A DNA stretch of 64,000 nt from Bifidobacterium scardovii JCM 12489 = DSM 13734 (GTDB taxonomy: Bacteria > Actinomycetota > Actinomycetes > Actinomycetales > Bifidobacteriaceae), in contig NZ_AP012331.1 of NCBI RefSeq assembly GCF_001042635.1, forward strand, positions 2,542,001 through 2,606,000, written 5' to 3'. Below the pieces are notes generated by a model. The model saw nothing but the letters and a program-made list of their open reading frames with translations, did no database searches and was not told where the DNA came from. A program made the position numbers and the translations under genes. Below, piece by piece: positions 8,936 through 17,847 of the stretch (the first letter of the stretch is position 1; every line of letters starts with the position of its first letter).

Positions 8936-10258
8936 TCATATGTGGTCCGGCACGATATCCCGCCGAGACCCGCCTCCCGCCCAGCACAAAAACAACGGCA
9001 CCGCATAGAACGAGTAGGACTCGAACTGCACGAACAGGTATGCCAGCAAGAGCAACCAGCATACCGTCATCCTGTTCCACGCATGATGAATCGTGGTATA
9101 CGCAACAATTGCCAATAGAAGGCACAGGAAACAAAGCACTCCGAATTCAGTAATGAAACTGACGTATGCACTCATCGTGAAAGTATTCGCCGGAGGATTG
9201 GACAGTTTGTCGATCTCGCTGTTACTCTTACCACCATGCAGGTCAAACCAGCGTTTCGCTCCCGCATACCCGGTTCGTACTGCATCGGAAATATTTCCAG
9301 CACCCCAGCCAAGCAGCACATGACTCAAATCATGCTTCCAGGACCATGCCGGAGCCAGCATATGGAAGATCCTTGAACTCATGGACTCATCACCGGACAA
9401 CAGCCCATGCGTAACCAAAGAATTCATTCTCGGGTTCACTATTAACGCGACGATGCCACTAGTTCCAAGTGTTATCAGTCCACTTAAAAAGACCGCCGTA
9501 GCCTTGATCGATTTAAAATTAACGGCGACCAAGAGCCATACGAACAACGCCACCAGTGAATCCAATACGATTCTGGTGCCCGCGCCCATAATCGAGGAAC
9601 CGACGGCGAATACAGGTACCAGTATGCCGATCCGTCTATCTTTGGTCAGCCAATATGTCGGCAGCAATACACCGAATAAGTGCATTCCGATGTAACTGGG
9701 CTCTGCGAACAAGAATTGAGGACGGCTCCATACATAAGGTCGCAGTAAAAGCTCCCCAAAGTATATCTGCACATTTTTCCACGCTGGATTCACCAACAAT
9801 GCGATGAATTGAATCACCCCCGTGGCAAACGCAAACCAATACGTCGCCACCAGCACCGTCACCATACGTCGCACACTCAAATGCTTTTTCCATATCGCGA
9901 TTTCCAGCGATGCCAAACAGCACAGGCCCAAAACAATGGAGACAAACGAGGTCAACGCCTGAACCGGATGTATGCCGATCGTGCTCCAGCCATAGGTGGA
10001 TACGACAATCAACACAAACGGGAATACAAAAAACGGGAGATACCGTCCAAGGACATCTCGTAGGTACCGCCAGTTCAATACGGCATATAGTGCGAACAAC
10101 CACGGGGAAATAGGGGTCCAGTATGGCAGGCTGATGCCGATCCGGGTACCATCGATGGGCAACATGGCAATTGCCGCGTAGAAAACCATATCCGTAAGCT
10201 CTCGAATGATCGGAGACGGTGGCGGCACATGCCGCGCGGTATTCTTTATCCCGTTCAT
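8936..10258 (-). CDS. Wzy/O-antigen-ligase-like membrane protein
   Basis: A hydrophobic protein of 440 residues from the ATG at 10258, with roughly ten to twelve membrane spans and a large loop near residues 315-380 (LLGWGAGNISDAVRTGYAG). This is the usual topology of O-antigen ligase and Wzy polymerase families, with a long extracytoplasmic loop in the C-terminal half. The start at 10258 is preceded by GTGGGGA; a longer form from a TTG at 10363 lacks a ribosome site and adds non-membrane sequence. It heads the part of the minus-strand EPS operon that continues with the GH43-like enzyme. It may polymerise or ligate finished exopolysaccharide; EpsG at 2428-3546 is the alternative polymerase. 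Confidence 0.7.
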   Translation of the reverse strand: MNGIKNTARHVPPPSPIIRELTDMVFYAAIAMLPIDGTRIGISLPYWTPISPWLFALYAVLNWRYLRDVLGRYLPFFVFPFVLIVVSTYGWSTIGIHPVQALTSFVSIVLGLCCLASLEIAIWKKHLSVRRMVTVLVATYWFAFATGVIQFIALLVNPAWKNVQIYFGELLLRPYVWSRPQFLFAEPSYIGMHLFGVLLPTYWLTKDRRIGILVPVFAVGSSIMGAGTRIVLDSLVALFVWLLVAVNFKSIKATAVFLSGLITLGTSGIVALIVNPRMNSLVTHGLLSGDESMSSRIFHMLAPAWSWKHDLSHVLLGWGAGNISDAVRTGYAGAKRWFDLHGGKSNSEIDKLSNPPANTFTMSAYVSFITEFGVLCFLCLLLAIVAYTTIHHAWNRMTVCWLLLLAYLFVQFESYSFYAVPLFLCWAGGGSRRDIVPDHI

Positions 10259-10649
10259 TTTCCCCACAAATTGCCCTGTTTTTGGCTGGATACCTCGATA
10301 AGGAGCAGTGTAACCTACTCGGTTCAGAAGAATATGTACCACTTGTGAGATTGATGTGAACAACCCGGCAATACGGCTGAATATTCACTATGTTGCGGAA
10401 CAAGCGTACGATCAGCCGAACACCTGCGGATGGCAGCAATCGCCGTTCAACCTTCCATGACATACGGTTGAACGCGCATGAACCGGCAACGGCACACAGG
10501 GCGGCCAGCACCCGGTTCCATTTTCGACTCGCAACGGATCTTCATCATTGCCGACGGATCATGCCCGTAGCCAGTTTCCCGGAATCACAAACTCCCCCTG
10601 CGGCAACCAGATTCCGGCCCCGCTTGAGTCCCACTGAACTCAGGAGAAT
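10259..10649. other. Intergenic region with weak hairpin
   Basis: 391 bases between the phosphatase stop and the membrane protein start. The inverted pair 10579-10586/10610-10617 (CCGGAATC/GATTCCGG, 23-base loop) may terminate the phosphatase transcript. I see no convincing gene; a minus-strand open stretch with start at 10511 overlaps the membrane gene and has no recognisable domain. Confidence 0.4.
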
Positions 10650-11255
10650 TCACCACGCCGACACGTACTGCCGCGTGATCTGCGGCCGCACCGGCGCCTC
10701 TTGCACCCGGTAGTGCTTGCGCATGCTGGTGAGCATGGTGAGCAAAGCTCGGTTCGTCTGCTCGGCGGCAAGGCGGAACTTGGAGAACTCCTTGCCATGC
10801 GGATCCTCGATATCCTGGGCCTCCGGCAGCATCGGGCGAATGATCGACGACATATCGATCACCGACTGCAGCCGTTCCTGGATTGTCAGTCCCTTGACCA
10901 TGCCGTTCTCTGCACAGTACTTACACATATTCGCGAAATCCGGCAGCAGGAAAGTGTACCGCACCGCCGTCGGAGCCAACGTCACGATATCCTTGCGTTG
11001 GCTCTTTTCAAAGCACAGGATCAGATCGGCGTCCGAGGCCATTTGGCTGGTCAGGCGCCGCGAGCGGAATCCACTCGACTCGATGCCCACGCTGTCCATC
11101 ATGCGGGCACTGGACGGATCGATCTGATGCATCGGCAGACCATGCGTTCCGGCGCTCGATACACGCACCGTGGTTCCTTCAAGATAATGGGTCAGCAACA
11201 GTTCGCCCATAGGCGAGCGACAGATATTGCCCGTGCAGACGAACATGATATGCAT
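10650..11255 (-). CDS. Low-molecular-weight protein-tyrosine phosphatase
   Basis: A 201-residue LMW-PTP. The catalytic P-loop C-T-G-N-I-C-R-S begins at residue 7 (MHIMFVCTGNICRSPMGELL), and the general-acid loop DIEDPHG is near residue 150. In capsule and EPS loci such enzymes (Wzb/CpsB type) dephosphorylate the tyrosine kinase or sugar transferase that control chain length and export. It is divergent from the priming sugar transferase at 11609. No bacterial tyrosine kinase is visible in this window, so its substrate may be encoded beyond the left edge. The length is somewhat above the usual 150-160 residues, because of an insertion before the DP loop and a C-terminal tail. Confidence 0.88.
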   Translation of the reverse strand: MHIMFVCTGNICRSPMGELLLTHYLEGTTVRVSSAGTHGLPMHQIDPSSARMMDSVGIESSGFRSRRLTSQMASDADLILCFEKSQRKDIVTLAPTAVRYTFLLPDFANMCKYCAENGMVKGLTIQERLQSVIDMSSIIRPMLPEAQDIEDPHGKEFSKFRLAAEQTNRALLTMLTSMRKHYRVQEAPVRPQITRQYVSAW

Positions 11256-11447
11256 AGCCAGTCCTCATTCACTTCCTTGAACACAACCTTGTGGGCATGC
11301 CCATATCTTAGTTTAAGGTACCATCCTACCCTCGCTCGTGGAAACATCCTATTCGATGGTCCGGAACACAGAGCGGGGGTATGCTTCGAACCACCCCCAA
11401 CCAATGCGCACACGATAGAGTAGAAAAATTCAAAAGTGAACAGCGGA

Positions 11448-11477
11448 TTACCACTGTAGAACATAATGAAATATAAT
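11448..11477 (+). promoter_or_regulatory. Promoter for priming sugar transferase
   Basis: TTACCA at 11448-11453 and a perfect TATAAT at 11472-11477 are separated by 18 bases. A second possible -10 (TATACT) is at 11496-11501. Both lie in an AT-rich stretch between the divergent phosphatase and sugar transferase genes. Confidence 0.6.
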
Positions 11478-11569
11478 GGTCAGACTTCTTTACGTTATAC
11501 TCACCATCGGGTAGAGTGAGCGTGTTTCATGTTACGTGTAACGCGTTTCGTGCGATACGAAAGAGAAGT

Positions 11570-11600
11570 CCCTCTAAAAACAATAGAGGGGGGGGGAAGG
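11570..11600 (+). promoter_or_regulatory. Hairpin plus nine-G tract at ribosome site
   Basis: CCCTCTA (11570-11576) and TAGAGGG (11584-11590) form a stem whose 3' arm is the first part of a run of nine G (11588-11596), followed by AAGG. The run is both a ribosome-binding sequence for the TTG at 11609 and a potential slippage tract, and the stem would partly occlude it. Confidence 0.6.
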
Positions 11601-11608
11601 CAATTAAG

Positions 11609-13210
11609 TTGAACAGCCAAAACGAAGGACAGTCTGCCGCGCCAACGTTCTTTGACGGATCATACTTTTCCTTGAGCAACGACGGTACCCTGCTGCACAG
11701 CGAATCCGAGACGAAACCGCCTCTTTTCGACTACTCTATTCCGCGCTGGCGTTACATATACAACGCCACCCTGGTGGTACTCGATCTGCTGATGACGCTG
11801 ATCGCCACCGGCATCATGTTCGCGTTGTTGCCGGCACAGCGTCAGGCAGTCATGAACATGGCTCCGGACAATCAAGGGGTCACGGCACTGCTCGCGCTGG
11901 TCTGCGTGTCATGGATCATCAGCCTGTGCTGCACGCACACCTACGAACGCCACACGATGGGCGAGGGCTACTCTCTGTACTCCAAGCTGCTCAACGCGGC
12001 CTTCGTCGACTTCATCATGCTGTGCACGCTGGGATACCTGTTCCATCTCAGCATTCCCCGCTCGCTGAACATCTGCATTCCCATCGTGTCGCTCGTGCTG
12101 GTGCTCGTTGAGCGCTGGCTCATGCGACGGGCGCTTCACCGCAACCGCCGCAAGGGAGAGTTCAACTACCCAACCATCGTGATCGGCTCTCCCGAGGGTA
12201 TCCACAAGATCCTGCGGCAGTTGAGGGAAAGCACCAGCCTCGGATACGCGCCCATCGCCGTGTGCCCGGTCGCTTCCGTACGCAACGAGGATGATCCGAC
12301 CGAAGCCCAGTATCTGGTTTCGGTGCCATTCACTCCGGCCAATGACGACGAGGCGAAGCTCAAGGTACTGGCCCTCAACTCCCACCTGCCCCTGACCGCC
12401 AAGCGGCTCAACGCCCGCACCGTGCTGATCGCGGACGTGCTGACCCGCGACTCCGAAACGACGCGCACCCTGTCACTTGCTGTCGAATCCATGGGCATCG
12501 AGCTGGCCACCACCGCGTCCGTCGCCGATATCAGCGGCGCTACCCTACATCTGCGCAACGATCCGCTGATGCCGGTGCTCACCGCGCAGCTTACCCAGTA
12601 CTCCACCTTTACACGCATCCTCAAGCGCGTGTGCGACATCGTGCTTTCCTCCATCGCGATCGTGCTCAGCTCGCCGCTCATGCTGTGGGCCGCGTACAAG
12701 GTGCACAAGGAGGACGGCGGTCCCGCGCTGTACTCCCAGTCGCGCATCGGCATGTATGGCCGCCCGTTCACCATGTACAAGTTCCGTTCCATGCGTATCG
12801 ACGCCGACAAGATGGATGCCGCCGTGGCGGCCCAGGCCGGCGTGGAGCTCGGCACCACGTTCAAGCTCAAGGAAGACCCGCGCGTCACAAAGATCGGGCA
12901 TTTCATCCGCAAGACCTCGATTGACGAGATCCCCCAGTTCTTCAACGTCTTCAAGGGCGATATGTCGATGGTCGGCCCCCGCCCACAGCGCCAGTACGAA
13001 GTGGACCAGTACTCGTCGCTCTACTCCACCCGCCTGCTCGTCAAGCCCGGCATCACCGGCCCGTGGCAGATCTCCGGGCGTAGTGACCTCTCGCAGGAGC
13101 AGTCCGAATTTGCCGACGTCTCCTACATCCAGAACTGGTCCATCACCGGCGACATCGCGATTCTGTTCAAGACCGTCGCCGCGGTGTTCAAGGGGACGGG
13201 GTCGTACTGA
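11609..13210 (+). CDS. Undecaprenyl-phosphate sugar phosphotransferase (EPS priming)
   Basis: A polyprenyl glycosylphosphotransferase that loads the first sugar-1-phosphate onto undecaprenyl phosphate. Four membrane spans lie in the N-terminal half. After a CoA-binding-like central domain comes the catalytic bacterial sugar transferase domain from FTRILKRVCDIVLSS, with YSQSRIGMYGRPFTMYKFRS, KTSIDEIPQFFNV, MSMVGPRPQ and KPGITGPWQISGRS. The start is uncertain. The TTG at 11609 has a strong GGGGAAGG site and gives 533 residues. A GTG at 11516 gives 564 residues but has a weak ribosome site and would place the G-run inside the coding region. A 19-bp hairpin terminator follows at 13361-13404. Confidence 0.9.
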   Translation: MNSQNEGQSAAPTFFDGSYFSLSNDGTLLHSESETKPPLFDYSIPRWRYIYNATLVVLDLLMTLIATGIMFALLPAQRQAVMNMAPDNQGVTALLALVCVSWIISLCCTHTYERHTMGEGYSLYSKLLNAAFVDFIMLCTLGYLFHLSIPRSLNICIPIVSLVLVLVERWLMRRALHRNRRKGEFNYPTIVIGSPEGIHKILRQLRESTSLGYAPIAVCPVASVRNEDDPTEAQYLVSVPFTPANDDEAKLKVLALNSHLPLTAKRLNARTVLIADVLTRDSETTRTLSLAVESMGIELATTASVADISGATLHLRNDPLMPVLTAQLTQYSTFTRILKRVCDIVLSSIAIVLSSPLMLWAAYKVHKEDGGPALYSQSRIGMYGRPFTMYKFRSMRIDADKMDAAVAAQAGVELGTTFKLKEDPRVTKIGHFIRKTSIDEIPQFFNVFKGDMSMVGPRPQRQYEVDQYSSLYSTRLLVKPGITGPWQISGRSDLSQEQSEFADVSYIQNWSITGDIAILFKTVAAVFKGTGSY

Positions 13211-13360
13211 TTCCGTTTGGGCGGAGGATGCGAGCTGTCGAGGGATGATTCGGCGCTGCGACATCCGCCACCTCCTGGCGTTACATGCGACGTGTACTTC
13301 GTGCACTGCTATGGATAGTCCACCGGGCTATCCATCCAGCGGGAGGATCGATACATGAGA

Positions 13361-13404
13361 AACCGGGGTGTGTTGTGCATCAACGTGCACAACACACCCC
13401 GGTT
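13361..13404 (+). terminator. Strong hairpin terminator
   Basis: Perfect 19-bp arms at 13361-13379 and 13386-13404 with a 6-base loop, followed by CTTTGTTGTG. It lies 150 bases behind the sugar transferase stop codon. The remaining intergenic sequence (13211-13547) shows no gene. Confidence 0.8.
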
Positions 13405-13547
13405 CTTTGTTGTGTAACAGCACATGCACACTCCCCTTACAAGAGTCCTCGGTACAGCCATAGGCGTAGTGTGTTCTGGTCACTTTGGTGAATCTTGCGC
13501 GATGCGGGCGCGGTCTACGGCACTAAGGTACAGGAAAGAAGTGGTAT

Positions 13548-15233
13548 ATGACTAGACTCGGAATGACGGCAACGAAACGCACACAGGCACTCACCAGCGA
13601 GGAATCATACGTCAACGGGCATCTGACCCGCACCGCATTCATCTCCATCGCCATCCTCACCTTCATCACCTTCGTGGGCAACTTCACCCAGCTGCAGCTG
13701 AGCGCCGCATTGCCAACCATCGTTTCGGAGTTCGGCATTTCCGTCACCACCGGTCAGTGGCTCACCTCCATCTTCCAGCTGGTCATGGGCGTGATGGTGC
13801 CGCTGACAGCCTTCCTCACCCGGCGGTTCTCCACGCGGCAGATCGTCATCGTCTCGATGATGGTGTTCACGCTCGGATCACTGTTCGCCTGGCTCGGCCC
13901 CACCTTCCTGCTCGTCCTGGTCGGCCGACTGCTCGAGGCCATCGGCACCGGCGTGATGTGGCCGGTGCTGCAGATCACCGTGTTCTCCATCTATCCGTTG
14001 TCCCGCCGCGGCATGGCCATGGGCACGGTCGGCATGGCCATGAGCGTGGCGCCCGCGGTCGGGCCGACCATCGGCGGCTGGCAGACCGATGCGAACGGCT
14101 GGCGCTCCATCTTTCTGACGCTGACCGTCATCGGCGTGATTTCGCTGCTGCTCGCCATCTTCGGCCTGCGTAATTTCGGCGTGAACGACCCGAGCGCGCG
14201 CGCCGATTTCTTCTCCGTCGGACTGTCGGTCATCGGCTTCGGTGGTCTGATGTTCGGCTTCACGAACATCGAATCGTATCCGTTCACGCATCCGATGGTG
14301 TGGGCCGCCATGCTGATCGGCCTGGCCGGCATCGTGTGGTTCGTTCTGCGGCAGGTGCATGGGGCACGCCGGTTCAACGCGGCCAAGGCGGCGTACCGCG
14401 CTTCGCAGGCGAATGAGTCGGAACAGGCGGGCGATTCCGCGGATGCGGAAGCGGAAGATACGGCTAGGGGCGCCGCCAAAAATGTCGCTGAGAATGCCGC
14501 GGTGAAGGCGCTCCCCCAGCCGCCGCTGCTCGATCTGGGCGTACTGAAGAACCGCAGCTTCACTGTCGGCACGATCTGCGCGGCGCTCAGCTTCTTCGCC
14601 TTCAGCTCGATCATGGTCATCATGCCGTTGTATATCCAGGACGATCGTGGCTATTCGGCCACGATGAGCGGCCTGATCATGCTTCCAGGCGCCTTCGGTC
14701 AGTGCATCTCACAGTTCTGCGGCGGCAAGCTGCTCGACCGCTTGGGCGCCCGACCCGTCGCCATCGTCGGATCGGCCACGCTGCTGTTCGGCACGATCAT
14801 GATGAGCCTGATCGGTCCGACCACCTGGATCTGGTGGATCTCCATCTGGCAGTTCGTGCGCCAGGTCGGCATGGGCTTCGTGCTGATGCCCATCACCACA
14901 TGGTCGCTCAACTGCCTGAAGCCCTCCGAGGTTTCCGCCGGATCGGCCGTGACCAACACGGCTCGCCAGATCGCCGGCGCCATCGGCGCACCGGTGCTGG
15001 TGATCATCATGGAAACCCTGACCGCATTGCGCCAAGCGGCGCTCGGCGGCGGGGCGGCGAACCGGATCCCCGCCAACATCTTCGGCATCGAGTGGACGCT
15101 GCGGTTCAGTGCATTTCTGGTGTTCCTGCAGCTGATGCTCGTGCTCTTCGGTGTGAAGGGCGACGGGGCCGGATCCTCGCGCGACGTGGCGCAGCGGGCC
15201 GTGGCGCGTCTGCGCGCGGCTCGGGAGAAGTAA
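13548..15233 (+). CDS. DHA2-family drug/proton MFS transporter
   Basis: A 561-residue membrane protein with about 14 predicted spans. VGNFTQLQLSAALPTIVSEF in span 1 and LVGRLLEAIGTGVMWPVLQ in span 4 are typical of EmrB/QacA exporters, and MSVAPAVGPTIGGW is motif C of antiporters in span 5. A charged, Ala/Glu-rich cytoplasmic loop of about 60 residues lies in the middle (near residues 275-325). AGGAAAG lies shortly before the ATG. It is probably a proton-driven efflux pump for lipophilic drugs or bile-type compounds; the substrate cannot be read. It stands alone and is followed 31 bases after its stop by a double hairpin. Confidence 0.87.
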   Translation: MTRLGMTATKRTQALTSEESYVNGHLTRTAFISIAILTFITFVGNFTQLQLSAALPTIVSEFGISVTTGQWLTSIFQLVMGVMVPLTAFLTRRFSTRQIVIVSMMVFTLGSLFAWLGPTFLLVLVGRLLEAIGTGVMWPVLQITVFSIYPLSRRGMAMGTVGMAMSVAPAVGPTIGGWQTDANGWRSIFLTLTVIGVISLLLAIFGLRNFGVNDPSARADFFSVGLSVIGFGGLMFGFTNIESYPFTHPMVWAAMLIGLAGIVWFVLRQVHGARRFNAAKAAYRASQANESEQAGDSADAEAEDTARGAAKNVAENAAVKALPQPPLLDLGVLKNRSFTVGTICAALSFFAFSSIMVIMPLYIQDDRGYSATMSGLIMLPGAFGQCISQFCGGKLLDRLGARPVAIVGSATLLFGTIMMSLIGPTTWIWWISIWQFVRQVGMGFVLMPITTWSLNCLKPSEVSAGSAVTNTARQIAGAIGAPVLVIIMETLTALRQAALGGGAANRIPANIFGIEWTLRFSAFLVFLQLMLVLFGVKGDGAGSSRDVAQRAVARLRAAREK

Positions 15234-15263
15234 GGCGGTTCTATTACCCCCGTTCTGCTACCA

Positions 15264-15305
15264 CCCTCAGTCTCGCTTCGCGAGCCAGCTCCCGCCAGCG
15301 GGAGC
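15264..15305 (+). terminator. Double hairpin, diverged GCTCCC-type element
   Basis: CTCGC-TTC-GCGAG is directly followed by GCTCCCG-CCAG-CGGGAGC (15288-15305). It lies 31 bases behind the exporter's stop codon. The architecture matches the GCTCCCCTC elements elsewhere in this window, with diverged bases. Confidence 0.6.
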
Positions 15306-15347
15306 ATGCCAGTGCTGACCTTGGTAGAGCTGATTCGTTACCGCCTC

Positions 15348-15900
15348 GAAGATTTGCCTCGCTGACAGTCTCTTCAGCGAGGTAAATCTTCTACCCTGTA
15401 GAAACGCCACTTCGCGAGAAGACTCCTTAGCGCGGCAGATCTCCTGTTCTCAGGAGTATTGACTTGCCCACCGTGTTCTATCGCGGCAAGCCCATTATCC
15501 TTTAAGCGCATCACCCCGCTGACAACGCTCTCCTCAGTGCAAACCTTCGAGAGGTTAGAAGCAACGGCACACTATCTCTCCGAGATGTGGTAGAACGAAC
15601 ATCCTCTGGACGGTTCACCCCACTGACGGCATTCCCAGCGCGCTAAACCGCCCAGAGGCTGGACATCATGCCCCGCCGCTCCTTTAGACGTGGATCCAAT
15701 ATCCTATAGCAACAGCGCCCCGCTCCTATAGCAACAGCGCCCCGCGGAGAAGCTCCTCAACGGGGCAAAACACCGACTCTATAGAAGCACCACCGCGCAC
15801 ACCGCAATCCGCCACGGCAAGTCCATCATCCTCTAAACGAACCGCCTCGCTGGCACCCTCCTCAGCGGAGCAAAGCATCTAGTATCCTGCGTCGTAAGTT
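15348..15900. repeat. Decayed tandem palindromic repeats, ~55-bp spacing
   Basis: The clearest unit is an 18-bp inverted repeat at 15348-15365/15374-15391 (core CCTCGCTGA/TCAGCGAGG). Similar but degraded cores appear near 15414, 15523, 15618, 15738 and 15843, several at spacings close to multiples of 55 bases. Stop codons interrupt all frames and no gene is seen. Confidence 0.55.
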
Positions 15901-15912
15901 TGTGCACTATAT

Positions 15913-16150
15913 TTGGCTCCCCTCTTGGAGGCTGAGCCGTGAAGCAAACAGCGGAGCTGTTTGTAGGCGAAGACGAACGACAGTGAGCGGATAAGACTGC
16001 GGCCGTAAGGCCGTCCTTGATTGCGGACGAGCTGGCCGCGAAGCGGACTGAGGAGAGCATTACCACGAACACCTGGTATTAAGCCGATTCGCGCATTCTC
16101 CCCTCAGTCGGCTGCGCCGACAGCTCCCCTCAGAGAGGTGAGCCAGAATT
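15913..16150. repeat. Dispersed GCTCCCCTC element pair
   Basis: Begins GGCTCCCCTCTTGGAGG and ends with a CTCCCCTCAGTCGGCT-GCGCCGACAGCTCCCCTCAG double hairpin. The sequence between carries further short inverted arms. The rest of the 15234-16320 gap has no supported gene. Confidence 0.6.
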
Positions 16151-16320
16151 ACTCAACGAATGAACGGTGCGGGATACTAGAGACAAGAAGCAACACCACG
16201 CTGGCGCTCCGCGTACACGCAATCCGCGCAAAAGAAACCCCATACGCCAGAAACCCCAAGCGTACCGAATCTCCCGCGCCGGCCGCACCCCTTCGTCCGG
16301 CTACGTCCGGCCATGCCCAC

Positions 16321-17685
16321 CTACGCCCGGCCGGTAAGCGTCAGGAAGACCAGCAGCACGTTGAGCGCGATGATCAGCGCCACCACGATCAGGAACAGCA
16401 CATGCTTGAACGTGCCGTCCACGTACTCCCCCATCAGCTGCTTGTCATGCGTGTACCGCATCAGCGGGATCACGGCGAACGGGATGCCGATCGACAGCAC
16501 CACCTGGCCGATCACCAGCGCCTCGGTCGGATCCTTGGCGAACCACAGCACGATCAGCGCCGGTACCAGGGTCACCACGCGGCACGCCCACATCGGGGCC
16601 TTGATGCGCAGCAGTCCGTGCATGATCTCCGAGCCGGCATACGTGCCGACCGAGGTGGAGCTCAGGGACGACGCCAGCAAACCGATGGAGAAGATCGTGC
16701 CGATCACGGGGCCAAGTACCTGCGAAATCGCGCGCTGCGCGCCGTCGATGGAATCCGTGCCGGTCATGCCGTGCAGCGAGTTGGCGGCGAGCACGAGCAT
16801 CGCCAAGTTCACGGTGCCGGCCAGCAGCAGCGCCCAGGCCACATCGATCTTGGATCCTTTGAGCTGGCGCTTGATCGTCGGCTTCACGCCGCCCTCGTAG
16901 TGGTCGTTGACCAGCGTGGAATGCAGGTAGATCGCGTGCGGCATCACCGTGGCGCCCAGGATCGAGGCGGCCATCAGCACCGAATCCGTGCCCTCGAACC
17001 GCGGAACCAGTCCGCCGGCCACCTCGCCCAGATCGGGCGGCGCCACGAACAGGCCGGCGATGAACCCGAAGGTGATGACCAGCAGCATCACGATGATGAT
17101 GCGCTCGAACATGGTCTGCGTCTCGCCCTGGAACCACAGCACCACCGTGGACACCGCCCCGATGATCAGACCGCCGATGAACAGCGGCAGCCCGAACAGC
17201 AGGTTCAGCGCGATGGCGCCGCCGATCACCTCGGCCAGATCGGTGGCGATGGCGATGACCTCAGCCTGCATGAAGAACATGAACCGCCCGGCGTCGCTCA
17301 TGCGGCTGCCCAGCAGCTCCGGCAGCGATTTGTTAGTCACGATGCCCAGTTTGGCGGATTGGTATTGGATGAGCACGCTCATCGCATTGGCGAGCACCAG
17401 CACCCACACCAGCAGATATCCGTAGCGCGCGCCTGACGTGATATTGGCCGCCACGTTGCCCGGATCCACATACGCCACCGCAGCCACGAACGCCGGTCCG
17501 AGAATGCTGGCGAGCGCATGCGGGTGCTTGGCCTTGCCTCCCTCGTGAGCCGCCCGATCACGCTCGATGTCCAACTCGCTGACGGGCCTTTCCCTGTTCT
17601 CAAAGGCCTCCGCCCGATCGACCGACCCGGTATCCGTCGTATCCGTCGTGCTTGTCGCGTCCGTCTGACCTGTCTCAACGCTCAT
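16321..17685 (-). CDS. mntH: Nramp-family manganese/iron transporter
   Basis: A 454-residue protein with about eleven spans. The metal-binding motif in span 1 reads YVDPGN and the span 6 motif reads MPHAIYLHS, both hallmarks of Nramp/MntH proton-coupled Mn2+/Fe2+ importers. An unusual hydrophilic N-terminal tail of about 60 residues (Asp/Thr/Glu rich) precedes span 1. I start at the ATG at 17685; an in-frame TTG at 17697 closer to GAGAGG is possible. A promoter at 17729-17758 gives a short leader with no riboswitch-like structure. It follows the HNH nuclease gene on the same strand. Confidence 0.9.
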   Translation of the reverse strand: MSVETGQTDATSTTDTTDTGSVDRAEAFENRERPVSELDIERDRAAHEGGKAKHPHALASILGPAFVAAVAYVDPGNVAANITSGARYGYLLVWVLVLANAMSVLIQYQSAKLGIVTNKSLPELLGSRMSDAGRFMFFMQAEVIAIATDLAEVIGGAIALNLLFGLPLFIGGLIIGAVSTVVLWFQGETQTMFERIIIVMLLVITFGFIAGLFVAPPDLGEVAGGLVPRFEGTDSVLMAASILGATVMPHAIYLHSTLVNDHYEGGVKPTIKRQLKGSKIDVAWALLLAGTVNLAMLVLAANSLHGMTGTDSIDGAQRAISQVLGPVIGTIFSIGLLASSLSSTSVGTYAGSEIMHGLLRIKAPMWACRVVTLVPALIVLWFAKDPTEALVIGQVVLSIGIPFAVIPLMRYTHDKQLMGEYVDGTFKHVLFLIVVALIIALNVLLVFLTLTGRA

Positions 17686-17728
17686 ATTGCGGTGCAACCT
17701 CTCCCAACCATCTGTACAACCGCTCAGA

Positions 17729-17758
17729 GTTATACGCCACCTTTATGACGAGACGCAA
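17729..17758 (-). promoter_or_regulatory. Promoter of mntH
   Basis: On the minus strand TTGCGT (17753-17758) and TATAAC (17729-17734) are separated by 18 bases. The predicted start site is about 37 bases before the ATG at 17685. Confidence 0.55.
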
Positions 17759-17779
17759 TACCCCGTTCACCATTTGCGG

Positions 17780-17817
17780 CGTGTCCGCCGCCCGTCGCGC
17801 GAATATCCGCGGACACG
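17780..17817 (-). terminator. Possible terminator of HNH gene
   Basis: CGTGTCCGC (17780-17788) pairs with GCGGACACG (17809-17817), 20-base loop. It lies 31 bases behind the stop codon of the HNH nuclease gene. No T-run is visible, so efficiency is uncertain. Confidence 0.4.
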
Positions 17818-17847
17818 GGTGGGGCGGCTACACGAAATCACCCCATG

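Noticed and set aside
9636..10511. 291-residue minus-strand frame overlapping the EPS membrane protein
   Set aside because: Cys/Arg-rich frame-shifted reading of the membrane gene with no domain.
16021..17436. 471-residue plus-strand reading frame
   Set aside because: Lies opposite mntH; composition (Arg/His/Gln-rich) is typical of antisense translation of a GC-rich gene.
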